DNA of 64,000 nucleotides, from the NCBI RefSeq assembly GCF_003324165.1, contig NW_025407888.1, forward strand, positions 18,121-82,120, read 5' to 3'. The stretch is from Naegleria lovaniensis (taxonomy: Eukaryota > Heterolobosea > Eutetramitea > Acrasida > Naegleriidae). The notes under the pieces are model-generated. The model was not told where the DNA came from. It searched no databases and saw only the letters and a list, made by a program, of their open reading frames with translations. Shown piece by piece: positions 21,861-31,962 of this stretch (the stretch's first letter is position 1; each line of letters starts with the position of its first letter). A program made the translations under genes and the position numbers.

Positions 21861-24488
21861 TCAGCCTTGAAAGGACCACTTCTCTCCTCGTGAAAGATAA
21901 TCCAAAACGTTTTTCACTTCTCGCATCGTGGGGCGTTTGGTCCAATCTTTCTGTAATAAACTCAGTGCCAAATCAATACACAACTTGGGATATGGCTTTA
22001 AGGAAAGTTGCTTGGTAATTTCTTGATGAGCTGCTCGTTCGTCATACAATAATGCGTCAGAAATGTAATGCTCAACACCATCGAGTGTGATTTTTGATTT
22101 GAATATGAGTAATTGATAAAGCAAGACTCCAAAGGAGAAACTATCTGTTGCTTTGAGACTGTCTTTGGAAATGTGACTCTTTGTTTTGATCTCTGGAGCT
22201 ACTGTAGGCAAACTTCCAATGTACATGGCCGATCTCTTCTTGTTAAAACTGTCTACGAGATTCTGATTCAAAGATCCAACATCTTCAGAATAAGCATGAG
22301 TAGAATGCACTTGATTGATATTCGTCATAAATCCATAATCAGTAATTTTGGCAAATTTGTGTTTTCCTCCGCACGACTCAATCAAAATATTCTCAACCTT
22401 AACATCTCGATGTACCAAATCAAGTTGATGTAAGTAATCAATGCCTTCAGCAATTTGATAGCCAATTTCGTAAACATCTGTAATGGTTGTTGCATCATGT
22501 TCCATATCCGAATGATAAAATATCAGATCTGATAAATCTTGATAATAGTAAGGCATGATGATATGACAATAAAATGTTTCGGATTTCTCTTCCTTCTCAT
22601 CACAAAAAGCGTCCAAGTATGGGACCAGATGTTTGTGGTTGAGTTTTCTGACTTGTTCAATATGAGCTTGAAAACTGGCTTTTTCATTTTCGGAAACCTT
22701 CATGTGCTTAATGACTACATGTTCTTGAGTTGTTTTGCACTTGTATTTGTGGATGAGACCTTCAGCTCCACTTCCCACTTGTTCAACAAATTCAAAGTTT
22801 TCCAAAATGTACTGGTTCTTTTCTTCATAGGTTTGAAAATCTTTAGAGTCATGACGTGTTGTGAGTTCTGTTTTGGAAGGAGAGTTATTAATTGCACTCA
22901 TGGTATTCAAATCAATGAGTGGAATATCTTGTTGATTCAAAGAATCTACATTAAAATCTCTCAATAGCAACAATAAATTATTTCCACACGCAAAAACTTG
23001 TTGCAAAGAGGTTGATAATTTAAAATTTTCACGAATATTTGAAAAGATCATGGTAGGGATGTGAGAATGTGTGGAGTTGTGTAATAACTGTTTGTGTGAA
23101 TTGCTTCCCCAGGTAAAAATAGATCCGCTCTCTGTCAAAACTGCGGTATGAGCACTTCCTGTAGCAATGGTGGCAATCTTCTCGTCACCAAATAGTTTGG
23201 AAGTGATTGGGGTTGGAATGTGACTCTTAGAGGTTGAAGAAGGATTGAGCGCCACTTGCCCATTTTCATTAATTCCAAATGTGTAAATTTGATGATTGTC
23301 GGTCAATACAATGGAGAAATATTTTCCAACAGACACGTCTTTGATTTTTCCCTTAATTCCATCTGGTCGCGAGAGTGAGAGCACAATTGCATGGCTTTGT
23401 GAAAGACCAGCTTGACCATAGTCCTGTTTTTGAAAGTTCAAGCAGTGTTTGAGACATTGTATCACTAGAATGAAAAAAATACTACTTACATTTCCACCCA
23501 ATGAATAGAGTCCATTATCATGGGCTCCAATAATTAATAAATGATCAGTGCCTAGTGCTATTTTTCTCGCTTTAAACTCTCTATTATTATACAGGGCCTT
23601 ATAAATTTCACAATTTTGTGTCGAAGGTTGCCAAAATTGTTCAACATTGGAAATAAAGGAATAGTATACATGGCCTAGTGTTGTAAGCCAGACTGCCAAG
23701 TTGCCATTAAATTGAAAGTCTGCAATATTTCCCTTAAATAGCGTGGCCATAGTCTCGTTCAATAAAGGAATTCTTGAAGTAGGCTCTTCTTGGTTATTAT
23801 TCCACATTAAAAATTCGTCTAATAGCTTGTCAATAATAAATAATGGTCCAACTTCGCTGCCAAACTTGGATGCTGTAATTGTGGCAGCTTTTTTCACAGA
23901 GAAGGGTGATGCCATTCGCACTAAATATCGACTGGCACTCTTTTTTTGACTTGTCTCTGCCTGATTTTCATCTAAATGATCTAATTTGTCCAATTTTCGC
24001 TTAAATATGGCTTTAATACTCTTTTCTTCTCCATCGCTCCACTCTTTCATTTGTTCATACATTTTCACATGCCACGACATGGTTTCGTCATTTCCTTCTT
24101 TGTGGTTATTACTTTTTGAGAGAGTAATAATTCTATTTTTCACAGTATGAATTACGATCACTGTTTGAAAATTACTACTAGGAGTGTGTTCAGTACTACT
24201 ACTCCTCCTGCTAGTATCGTGGTCATCTTCTTTGGAGAACATGGAGTGGTCATCTTCATGAAAGCACTCAATTCCGACAATGCCATCTCCGAGAGGTAAT
24301 TGTAACCTTTGATTCAATTCTCCAAAACTGATCAACGTGTTTTGATGTAATGATTTTTGCTGGGTGGTAGCAGCAATTGTTGTGTATAAAAAGAGAGTAT
24401 AACAAGTTATTAGAGCAACAAGGAGGAGTGTTATCCATGAAAGGCTTTGATTGTTCAAGCGTCTTTGAAAAGAAAAATATAAAAACAT
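21861..24488 (-). CDS. Membrane-anchored RCC1-repeat Ser/Thr kinase
   Basis: 853 residues if started at the ATG at 24488 and spliced once. The open frame continues upstream to about 24653 without another ATG. A transmembrane anchor lies near the N-terminus (SWITLLLVALITCYTLFLY). The middle has RCC1-type beta-propeller repeats (GTDHLLIIG; YTFGINENGQVAL; GSAHTAVLTESGSIFTWGSN). The C-terminal kinase has GSGAEG, VIKHMK, HRDVKVENIL and ITDYG, with DYG replacing DFG. Catalytic Lys and Asp are present, so it may be active. A 66-bp intron (23489-23424, GTAAGT ... CAG) lies in frame. Removing it restores the RCC1 motif GGN-DYGQAGL. Topology suggests RCC1 and kinase lie on the same side of the membrane. 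The ligand and pathway are unknown. Confidence 0.83.
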   Translation of the reverse strand: MFLYFSFQRRLNNQSLSWITLLLVALITCYTLFLYTTIAATTQQKSLHQNTLISFGELNQRLQLPLGDGIVGIECFHEDDHSMFSKEDDHDTSRRSSSTEHTPSSNFQTVIVIHTVKNRIITLSKSNNHKEGNDETMSWHVKMYEQMKEWSDGEEKSIKAIFKRKLDKLDHLDENQAETSQKKSASRYLVRMASPFSVKKAATITASKFGSEVGPLFIIDKLLDEFLMWNNNQEEPTSRIPLLNETMATLFKGNIADFQFNGNLAVWLTTLGHVYYSFISNVEQFWQPSTQNCEIYKALYNNREFKARKIALGTDHLLIIGAHDNGLYSLGGNVSSIFFILVIQCLKHCLNFQKQDYGQAGLSQSHAIVLSLSRPDGIKGKIKDVSVGKYFSIVLTDNHQIYTFGINENGQVALNPSSTSKSHIPTPITSKLFGDEKIATIATGSAHTAVLTESGSIFTWGSNSHKQLLHNSTHSHIPTMIFSNIRENFKLSTSLQQVFACGNNLLLLLRDFNVDSLNQQDIPLIDLNTMSAINNSPSKTELTTRHDSKDFQTYEEKNQYILENFEFVEQVGSGAEGLIHKYKCKTTQEHVVIKHMKVSENEKASFQAHIEQVRKLNHKHLVPYLDAFCDEKEEKSETFYCHIIMPYYYQDLSDLIFYHSDMEHDATTITDVYEIGYQIAEGIDYLHQLDLVHRDVKVENILIESCGGKHKFAKITDYGFMTNINQVHSTHAYSEDVGSLNQNLVDSFNKKRSAMYIGSLPTVAPEIKTKSHISKDSLKATDSFSFGVLLYQLLIFKSKITLDGVEHYISDALLYDERAAHQEITKQLSLKPYPKLCIDLALSLLQKDWTKRPTMREVKNVLDYLSRGEKWSFQG

Positions 24489-24653
24489 GATGAGAACTAT
24501 GGGTACCAAGTCATTGATGATTCTTTCTTCCACTCGATCATTGCTATTACTTACAATTGGTTCAAAATTGATGATGAAAGGACTAAATGTTGATCCGAAA
24601 ATTTTACAAAGCAATCCAACAACTGTTCTCCAATGTGTATTCCATCCAACCAC

Positions 24654-25607
24654 TATTGTAGAAGGATGATGAAAACAATATGTTTCTTTTCACAATTCCG
24701 ATGCTTCCAAACAACAAGCGAAAAGAATTTTTGAATTTTTTTTAAACACCTTTTTTGGCGGGTTGATGTTTAGAAACAGAAATTCAAACCGTTATTAATG
24801 ATCGAAGCGGTGGTTGATGTTTGGTTTTCTTTTGGAGTAAAGATGACAATTGTTCAAGTACAAAGTTATGATATCATCTTTATTCTTGGTTTGGACAAGA
24901 TCAATGATTTTTCTGTAACAGAGATGTGAAATCTTACAAGTTCAATATAGAAAAAGGAAGCTGTCATTTGAGAACAAATTAATTCCAATCCTCGCTCAAT
25001 AAAAAAGACCAAGTGCAACACTTTTTTACAGACCGTCCAATACATGCTATATACTTAAAATGACGCCAAATCAAAGAAAGGTTTCAAAAAGCTTTACAAT
25101 ATCTATTTTAATGCATACTGTAACGTTTCTGGTTGGAATTTTTGAAAGGATCTCATTGATCTTGTATTGTGAATAGCATCGAATTGTTCACTTATCCATG
25201 ACGGTTATTGAGAATCTCATTTATCATGAAATTATGATCCAATCAGCAGCCAGTAAACTACATTATTATATTGAATCGAAATTGTCGAAGGGTAAAATTT
25301 ATCATTCCTTACAATATCACCAAGCTTCAAAGCAGGTTCACTAAGCTCTTCGTTATGACTTGTTGAGGTACTATGGGCGAATAACTTGTTACTCGAAAAA
25401 CTCAATTGAGGTCCCTTAAGAGAAGCTTAAAAAATTTTCAAACTCCTTCAAAGCCTTTCGCTGAAGCCTTGTAAAGAATTATTACAAAAAAAAATTCTCT
25501 AACTGATCGCTCTTCATCTCGGTTCCGACATTCTGAATCACTCATACCTGTGCCTCTACTAAAAAGAGAAACCTCTCACCCTGTGTTGTTGTTAGTGTTG
25601 TGGAAGC
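24654..25607. other. Intergenic region between divergent genes
   Basis: About 950 bp with no supported gene or RNA, between the RCC1-kinase start (minus) and the interrupted LRR gene (plus). It includes an E2F-like TTTGGCGGG at 24754-24762. Confidence 0.5.
24751..24762 (+). promoter_or_regulatory. E2F-like motif upstream of RCC1-kinase
   Basis: T-run followed by TTTGGCGGG, close to the E2F/DP consensus TTTSSCGC. It lies about 260 bp upstream of the ATG at 24488. Matching motifs occur upstream of the BEACH and Myb genes. Confidence 0.3.
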
Positions 25608-25972
25608 ATGCATTCAATCATGATCAATAATATTTCTGAAATTGATAATTCCCTCTCTCCAATGATGGTACATTCCAACCACGACAACCGTAACAACAAT
25701 GGACCATTTGTAGATGATATCATTTTTGAAATTCTTCATTTCTTTGAATCGTTGTTTATTATTCGAATTTGTATGAAAATCTCAAAACAATGGAGACAAG
25801 TATCATTTCAAATTCCTCTCTCATTATCATTCAAACGACGTCGTTACTTCAAACAAGTTCGTGGTGCCCAAATCAAACGTTTAGCTACTTGTGAATCTAT
25901 GAAGAATTTGACTTCTTTGGATTTGAATCTGGGAAACAAGAGAATTGCCAATGAATGTGTTAAATATATTGC
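25608..25972 (+). pseudogene. F-box/LRR gene, 5' segment, interrupted
   Basis: First of three segments of one split gene. It starts at ATG 25608 and reads through an F-box-like stretch (DDIIFEILHFF ... ISKQWRQVSF), then the first leucine-rich repeat (MKNLTSLDLNLGNKRI) up to KYIA. There the P-like transposon enters at the 8-bp target TATATTGC (25965-25972). The frame continues at 29644 in the second segment. F-box/LRR proteins usually present substrates to SCF ubiquitin ligases; here that role is inferred only. With both insertions removed the gene is 1800 bp (365 + 695 + 740), or 599 codons plus stop. As it stands, translation runs into the transposon and stops at 26024. Confidence 0.8.
25965..25972. 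repeat. Left 8-bp target-site duplication TATATTGC
   Basis: TATATTGC directly abuts the left inverted repeat of the P-like element and recurs at 29644-29651 just outside the right one. Confidence 0.9.
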
Positions 25973-26009
25973 GAGGGCCCTTTCAAACCTGCAGCCGCAG
26001 CAAACAGCC
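25973..26009. repeat. Left TIR of P-like element
   Basis: 37 bp, the exact reverse complement of 29607-29643. It starts GAGGGCCCTTTCAAACC and is GC-rich relative to the surroundings. Confidence 0.92.
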
Positions 26010-26124
26010 ATTCAGCCAGGATAGTCCTCGCTGCCGAAGTTATTTTCGGATACAATCAACAGAATCCTTTGGCATCCGGTTGAAACAGGATTTTTGCGGC
26101 TGAGATAGGATTTCGATCAGGTGA

Positions 26125-29100
26125 TCAGTTTATTTTGCTTACTAAAAAACCGTTCTCCACAATGACGGTTCTTGGAAACGAAGTAAATTCCTCATAATAT
26201 TGTGTAAAATCTTTAGAAACGTCTATCAATCTGCAATCTGCTTCATTCACAACAAAAGTTTTCATGAAAAATCTAAAAGTATTGAGCTCTCCCATTTTAG
26301 TATCTCTTCGGTATTCCCATTTGATAGAATATAAATAATCTTCTCCTTCCCATCCTGGCAAAGGTTTTTTGTTCTTCTTAGTCCTTTTTGTCCACTGTTT
26401 GATTTGCTTAATTTGGCAGATGAAGACATGATTGTTTTCATCTAATTGGAGAACATAATCACCAATGCTTAAATATTCGGAATTGATAGTCTGATTTGCT
26501 TCTGGTTTTTCAATTTGTTCTTGAGAAGTCAGTTGAGAATAGAGTTGCCATGAGAGGGAGTTTGATTGTTGTGAGATAGTGTTAGGTTTTCTCTTATCGA
26601 ACCTTCTATATCTCGAAACATCACAAGAAGTTTTGTGACTAAATGTTACTTGACGTATCAATTGTTGTTTGTGATAGATAATTCCTCCAATGGTGATATG
26701 TGCATTGGATTGTTTGTTTTTGAAATTTTGCAGCATGTTGTGTGGTTGATGTGTTCTGTTCCATTGCTGCTCCAATTTATCAAATTCCACAATGTCATTA
26801 TTCGAATATTGTTTCAATTTGAATTCTTTTGTAAGTAAAACTTCAATACCAGGTATATTCAAATTAAACAATAGAGTATGAATGGTTGGAGCTTCATATT
26901 CAGCATCTGAAAGCATGGCAAAAGTGCGACATGCTCTTTCAAATTCACCAATAACAATATAATTAATATGTTCTGGTGATGGGAAGCAACAATAATACTC
27001 ATATGGTAATCTTGTGGATTGATCTTTCTCTTTGTTGAATTGTAATCCAACAATTAAGGCACTTAAAAAATTATTGAGAGCATTCAAGAAATTTTCAGCG
27101 TTCAGATTGGTGTTAGAGCCACAATATTGTCGAGCCACTCCATAAAAATTCTCGATCATATATTCTTGCAGTTGAAAAGGCAAAAATACTCTGTTGTTGG
27201 ATGATGATTGAACTCTATACATTGTCAAACACAAACCGATCATTAAATAGCACACAGCATTAATAGATTGTCTACTAAATGTATGATCGGATCCATAATT
27301 GTTTTGAAAAATTGCGAAATGTGCTTGAAGCAAGAGAAACCAACCACCTCTACATACAAGCCTCAAACGTTGAAATGAGTTCAAATCTTTTCTTTTGATG
27401 GACATTGTAACATCTTGAATGGCTTGCAAGATATACACCATACCAAAAGCATCCATGTTCTTTTTCAAAGCAGTAATACATAAATCTGATATTAAAAAAT
27501 CTGCTCTTTCTTGGTTTTGCTTATTGTTGAGATTAAAAAAATCATTTGGAAAAGAGATTCGAGTTGTTGAAATATCATTAGAATGTAAATCAGAAATGTC
27601 ATTGAAGCAGCATGCGAATGTACCAACTGTAATCAATCTTTTGGGAGAAATTAATTGATTCGTCAGGTTTCTTTGGAGGTGACGTATATCTGGAATAGGG
27701 ATCAACACTTCTTTCAAATATTGGTCACCAATGTTTAAGAATGGTAATGGTTTAAATACAGTCTGAGAAAATCCAAACATTAGCTCAAATTGTTGACCAA
27801 AAAAAGTGGCATGTTCTGCAGCAAAATCTGCTGAAATATTATAAATTTCAAAATTCCTCTGTTTCAAATAATCCACAATTGGATCAATCCATGCTTGGAT
27901 GTTTAAGGATGTATAATTAGACCGTGGTATAGCTTTCAAAATAAAGGCATTGGTGTTTTTCCAATCCGTGCACGATGAGAGGTGTATGGTAACCATATTT
28001 GAAGCATAGGTGAAGTGATTTTCTCCAATACCTTTCAGAAATTCTTGCCAGTCTTCTATGTGTGTTATTGAAATGTGTTCTTCAAATCCAAAAATCATGT
28101 TTTTTTGGTGATTAATGGTGATTTCTTGATTAATGGCGGTAGCGTCAATACTTAAACACCCAATATGACAATTATTTTGAATATTGAAAAAGGTTAATGC
28201 ATCATCCAATAAATCATCCAAAAAACTATTCATCAACACCATTCTATTTCTTTTCAAGGTCTGTGTACTCGGGAGAGGGATTCCTATCGTTTTAAATGCT
28301 TTTGATGGATTTTGGTGATGGTGAGCAAAATTTAAAGCAGCTGTCACTTCTTGAGAGAATCTTGGTCGCTGTTTGAGAATATTTTCAATCATTTCAATTT
28401 TTGTTAGTTGTATTGTCGAGAGAGATTGAATAGGAGTGTTCAATAGATCTGTGATATTATTAAGAATTTCATGAGAAGTATTATCATCTTTTTCTAATAC
28501 CAGGCTCTGCAATACTTCATATTTGTGCGCGTGTAATTGGGTTCTATAATGAGTTATTGAATGATAGTTAATAACAACAATAATGGATAAATTGACAATT
28601 TATCTACCTTGAAGTCGAAGTATAAATTGACTCATTATCATCTTCGATGTCGGTATTGTTATCGTTGTCTTCATCATTGATTTGTTTCTTTTTCTTTGAG
28701 GAAGATGCGAACGATTCCACAAATTTTCGTTTTTTACCTTCAGGAGAGCTCTCCCATTTCTTTAGTTCCTCAATTAAATCATAATTCAATAATGCTTTTT
28801 CTGCTACAGATTTTGCTTGCTTTTCATTCAAAGATTTAGTTGCTTCATAAAATTTAGCTAGACGAGCAATTATTTTGGATTTTTCAATTGAAATAGATGA
28901 AGTTTTTCGTGATAAACCCTTATATGTACTCGATGCATTACTAATTTTTGCATTAGGTGGTAGTGTAAAATAGTTATCACGAATGGGGCAGTAATATTTG
29001 CCCTTTGTGGAGAAAAATTTCACTTCAATGTTATGTTTTGCGAATTTTTGATTCCATTCAAGCTCTTTTGTTATGAACATTTGTTTGACATCATCTTCAG

Positions 29101-29425
29101 TCATAATCTTGTTTTTACGTGAAATCTTTGGTTTGGATTTATCATTTTCGGATTGCATTCGGAAAGAAATCACTGCTTTGATGATGGATTTTGGAAGTGC
29201 AAATGACATGATCTCTTCATCATCAAATAAATTTAGAACAGCAATACTTCTGATAGCATTTTCTTCAAAAATACGAATTACTGAATTGATGTCTGATGGT
29301 GTGAATTTTATATCGGTAAGATAGTCATAGAGAAGATGAAGATCAGAATTCGTTTCGTGGGTGTAAGTTGATGTGGATTGGTTGTCTAGCTCCACATTTG
29401 AATTCATTTCGTTCAAGGATAACAT
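26125..29425 (-). CDS. P-like transposase, two exons, 1078 aa
   Basis: Exon 1 is 29425-28608, starting at ATG 29425. A 64-bp intron (28607-28544; GTAGAT ... TATAG) joins phase 2 to exon 2, 28543-26125. Exon 2 alone has no ATG at its start, which supports splicing. The N-terminal 80 residues resemble a SAM-like helical domain (FDDEEIMSFALPKSIIKAV). A Lys/Ser-rich linker follows. The RNase H-like core shows CLSIDATAIN (first Asp), YNISADFAAEH (second Asp), PDIRHLQRNL and MIENFYGVARQYCG, the last matching the ENFFGxIR region with the catalytic Glu of P/THAP9-type transposases. The C-terminus resembles a BAH-like reader module (SIGDYVLQLDENNHVF ... IKWEYRRDT ... VNEADCRLI). Domain names at both ends are weak. 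No THAP zinc finger is visible. Confidence 0.75.
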
Positions 29426-29606
29426 GCCAAAGCTTGTTCGGAATTGTTGTTGTTGCTGTTGTTGTTTTGCATTTTTTTATTGTTCAAAATTTTTTTCGTT
29501 TTAAAGCCAAAAACAACCGCCAAAATCCACAAACATCCGGATTCTGGAGGATTCTGGATTTCCACAAAGTTTGGGAAGTCAGCAGGAGCTGGCAGCCGTC
29601 CTTTTC

Positions 29607-29643
29607 GGCTGTTTGCTGCGGCTGCAGGTTTGAAAGGGCCCTC
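29607..29643. repeat. Right TIR of P-like element
   Basis: 37 bp, the exact reverse complement of 25973-26009, ending GGGCCCTC next to the right TATATTGC. Confidence 0.92.
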
Positions 29644-29651
29644 TATATTGC
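29644..29651. repeat. Right 8-bp target-site duplication TATATTGC
   Basis: Exact copy of 25965-25972. It begins codon-aligned, so the LRR frame resumes as Tyr-Ile-Ala. Confidence 0.9.
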
Positions 29652-30337
29652 TAATAGTGTATGGTTGAAGAATTTAACTTCTTTGAATCTGGGAGGCAAT
29701 GAAATTGGTAACAGAGCTGTCAAATATATCGCCAACAGCGAACGTTTCAAGAATTTGATCTCTTTGAAACTGAGTGGCAATGTAATTGACGATGAAGGTG
29801 TTAAATATTTTGCAAAGAGTAAATGGTTGAAAAACTTGACCTCTTTGGATCTGAAATACAACGAAATTAGCGATGAAGGTGTTAAATATTTTGCTAATAG
29901 TGCACTGATGAAAAACTTGACCTCTTTGGATCTGAAATGCAGTCAATTTTTCAGCAGCGAAAGTGTTAAATATATAGCTAACAGTGAACATTTGAAGAAT
30001 TTAATTTCTTTGAATTTGGCAGACAATGGAATTGACAATGAATGCGCCAAATATGTTGCTAATAGTGAATGTTTAAAGAACTTGATTTATTTGAAGCTGA
30101 AATTCAACAAAATTGGCAGTGAAGGTGTAAGACATTTTGCTAACAGTGAATGGTTGACAAATTTGACCACTTTGGATCTGGCAGACAATCAAATTGGCAA
30201 TGAAGGTGTCAAATATATCGCTACTAGTGAATGTTTTATGAATTTGACTTCTTTAAATCTGGAATGCATTTTTGTTGGTGATGAAGGCGTTAAGTATTTA
30301 GCTAAGAGTGAATGGTTGAAAAAGTTGACCTCTTTGG

Positions 30338-30346
30338 ATCTGGCAG
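30338..30346. repeat. Left 9-bp target-site duplication ATCTGGCAG
   Basis: ATCTGGCAG lies next to the left end of the miniature element and recurs at 30553-30561. Confidence 0.8.
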
Positions 30347-30552
30347 GGGATTACACATAATGGCATACAAACATATTTTGTTTAATTGACCAAACCTACC
30401 CAAAACCCAAACAACAACCCAAACCAAAGCCACAACTACAATAACCCAACAAATCAACCCATCCACACCAAAGAACAATGTTTTTTTGATAAGTAGTTAT
30501 TGAGATCGGACTCCCAAAAAAAGTATGTTTGTATGCCATTATCTGTCACCTC
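30347..30552. mobile_element. 206-bp miniature inverted-repeat element
   Basis: Non-coding, with imperfect terminal inverted repeats of about 31 bp. The outer 12 or so bp are degenerate (GGGATTACAC against GAGGTGACAG). The inner 19 bp are perfect (ATAATGGCATACAAACATA at 30357-30375, reverse complement at 30524-30542). The interior is a C/A-rich strand with repeated ACCCAAA-like words. A 9-bp duplication is typical of Mutator-like elements and also seen in Merlin. It is unrelated to the P-like element by end sequence and duplication length. No transposase matching it is seen in the window. Confidence 0.8.
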
Positions 30553-30561
30553 ATCTGGCAG
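30553..30561. repeat. Right 9-bp target-site duplication ATCTGGCAG
   Basis: Exact copy of 30338-30346. The LRR frame resumes as Leu-Ala-Gly-Asn-Gln. Confidence 0.8.
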
Positions 30562-31301
30562 GCAATCAAATTGGCAATGAAGGGTTCAGATATATTGCCA
30601 ATAGTGACTGTTTAAAGAACCTGACTCTTTTGGTTCTGGAAAGCAATGTAATTGGAAAGGAAAGTAGTAACTTCGTTTCCAATAGTGAATGGTTTAAAAA
30701 GTTGACTTCTTTGAATGTGGGAGGTAATGAAATAGGTTCTGGAGGCATTAAATGTATGTTTGATAGCGAATGGATGAAAACCTTGAGGTCTTTGGATCTG
30801 ATATGCAATCAAATTGGCAATGAAGGGGTCAAATATATTGCTGCATGTGAATGGTTGAAAAATTTGTCCTCTTTGGGTCTGTGTGCCAATAGAATTAGCA
30901 GTGAAGGTGTTGGTTATATCGTTAATAGTGGACATTTTAAGAATTTGACATCTTTGAATCTGGAAGACAACGAAATTGGCAAAGAAGGTGTTATGTTTAT
31001 TGTTGACAGTACATGTTTCAAGAATTTGACTTCTTTAAATCTGGGGAGTAATGCATTAGGTAATAGAGACATTAGACGTATTTCTTATAGTGAATGGTTG
31101 AATAACTTGACATCTTTGGGTCTGTGTGCCAATAGAATTAGCAGTGAAGGTGTCAAATATATCGCTACTAGTGAATGTTTTTTGAATTTGACTTCTTTAA
31201 ATCTGGTCTGCAACTATATTGACAATGAAGGTGCCAAATATATTGCTAAGAGTGAGTTCTTACGGAATTTGACTTCTTTTAATACGGAAGATATTGACTA
31301 G
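30562..31301 (+). pseudogene. F-box/LRR gene, 3' segment
   Basis: Final segment of the split gene, about ten more 24-residue leucine-rich repeats (LTSLNLGSNALGNRDIRRI and similar) ending at a TAG at 31299-31301. An open frame begins at 30525 inside the miniature element, but the only natural start is at 25608. If expressed alone this segment would give a fragment with LRRs and no F-box. Confidence 0.85.
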
Positions 31302-31477
31302 TTATTTTTCATTCTTAATTTTGTGTTAAGAATTCAAGTGGTATCACCATTCGAAGGTTTCTCTTTAATATAAATTGGATTCTCGTGACCCTTAATTGTT
31401 AGTGATTTTTCATTTTGCTTCTTTTTGTAATTGATTTTCAATCGTTGTTGTGTTTTAACAAATCTATGCTCAACAAA

Positions 31478-31735
31478 CTAAAAAGAATTTGAGTAGAACG
31501 AACCGTTGATCGCAAAATGGAAACAATGTTTTTCGATGGGATTTCCAAAACATAGTGGACCATAACATGTTGGACCTTCATCACCGAACACATACACTGT
31601 AGTAATGGCAAACGTTACCACAGCTTTATTGCCATACGTAATACTGATAATGTCGACCTTATCCGCCTTCATGCATGAAGTAGAAAACTTGACATAGGTA
31701 CCACTATCGAAACCGGCCTTAGCAAAGTCGATCAT
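31478..31735 (-). CDS. Small protein of unknown function, 85 aa
   Basis: A clean ATG-started frame (31735 to 31478) with balanced composition (four Cys, beta-rich hydrophobic stretches such as AVVTFAITTVYVFG). It has no signal peptide, membrane segment or family I can name. It sits between the LRR gene and the CRN-like gene, on the same strand as the latter. It may be a host gene or a fragment. Confidence 0.45.
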   Translation of the reverse strand: MIDFAKAGFDSGTYVKFSTSCMKADKVDIISITYGNKAVVTFAITTVYVFGDEGPTCYGPLCFGNPIEKHCFHFAINGSFYSNSF

Positions 31736-31962
31736 TTTTTTTATTGGTTGGAATTTAATTCCTTAATTTCTTGAAGTTGGATGTGTTCAGCCTTTTATCA
31801 AACCAAGGGACTTAAATGACTTGTTTCACTCAAATACATCACTTTATTAAGGAGAGCTGTAAACCCATTGGTTTCCAATTGGGGAAGGAATATCACAGAT
31901 ATTGATATTTGTCAAACCCCAAAACTCTCTACCCCAAGAACCAGCCACAATTCCAACAGCAA

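Larger units (their letters stand above)
25973..29643 (-). mobile_element. P-like DNA transposon with 37-bp TIRs, 3671 bp
   Basis: A complete element bounded by perfect 37-bp inverted repeats starting GAGGGCCC and ending in AAACAGCC on the inner side, flanked by the 8-bp direct repeat TATATTGC. It carries one spliced transposase gene on the minus strand. Short subterminal copies of AGAATCC occur near both ends. The 8-bp duplication together with a transposase carrying the ENFYGVAR motif points to the P-element superfamily; hAT also makes 8-bp duplications but its dimerisation region is not seen. Perfect repeats and an intact reading frame suggest a recent insertion. The target is an LRR repeat of the host gene. 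Confidence 0.88.
29644..30346 (+). pseudogene. F-box/LRR gene, middle segment between two insertions
   Basis: About ten leucine-rich repeats of 24 residues with the pattern WLKNLTSLDLxxNxIGxEG and KYIANS, of the ribonuclease-inhibitor/NLR-like type common in amoebae. The open frame extends leftwards into the P-like element (from 29368), but that part is transposon sequence. On the right it ends when the 206-bp miniature element enters at ATCTGGCAG; a stop follows at 30358-30360. Codon phase on both sides matches the neighbouring segments exactly, so the gene was intact before the two insertions. Confidence 0.85.

Noticed and set aside
29368-29643. Plus-strand coding start of the LRR middle segment at 29368
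   Set aside because: This stretch is the end of the P-like element (including its TIR); only sequence from 29644 belongs to the LRR gene.
25973-29643. Assignment of the P-like element to hAT
   Set aside because: 8-bp duplication fits, but the ENFYGVAR motif and lack of a hAT dimerisation region favour P.
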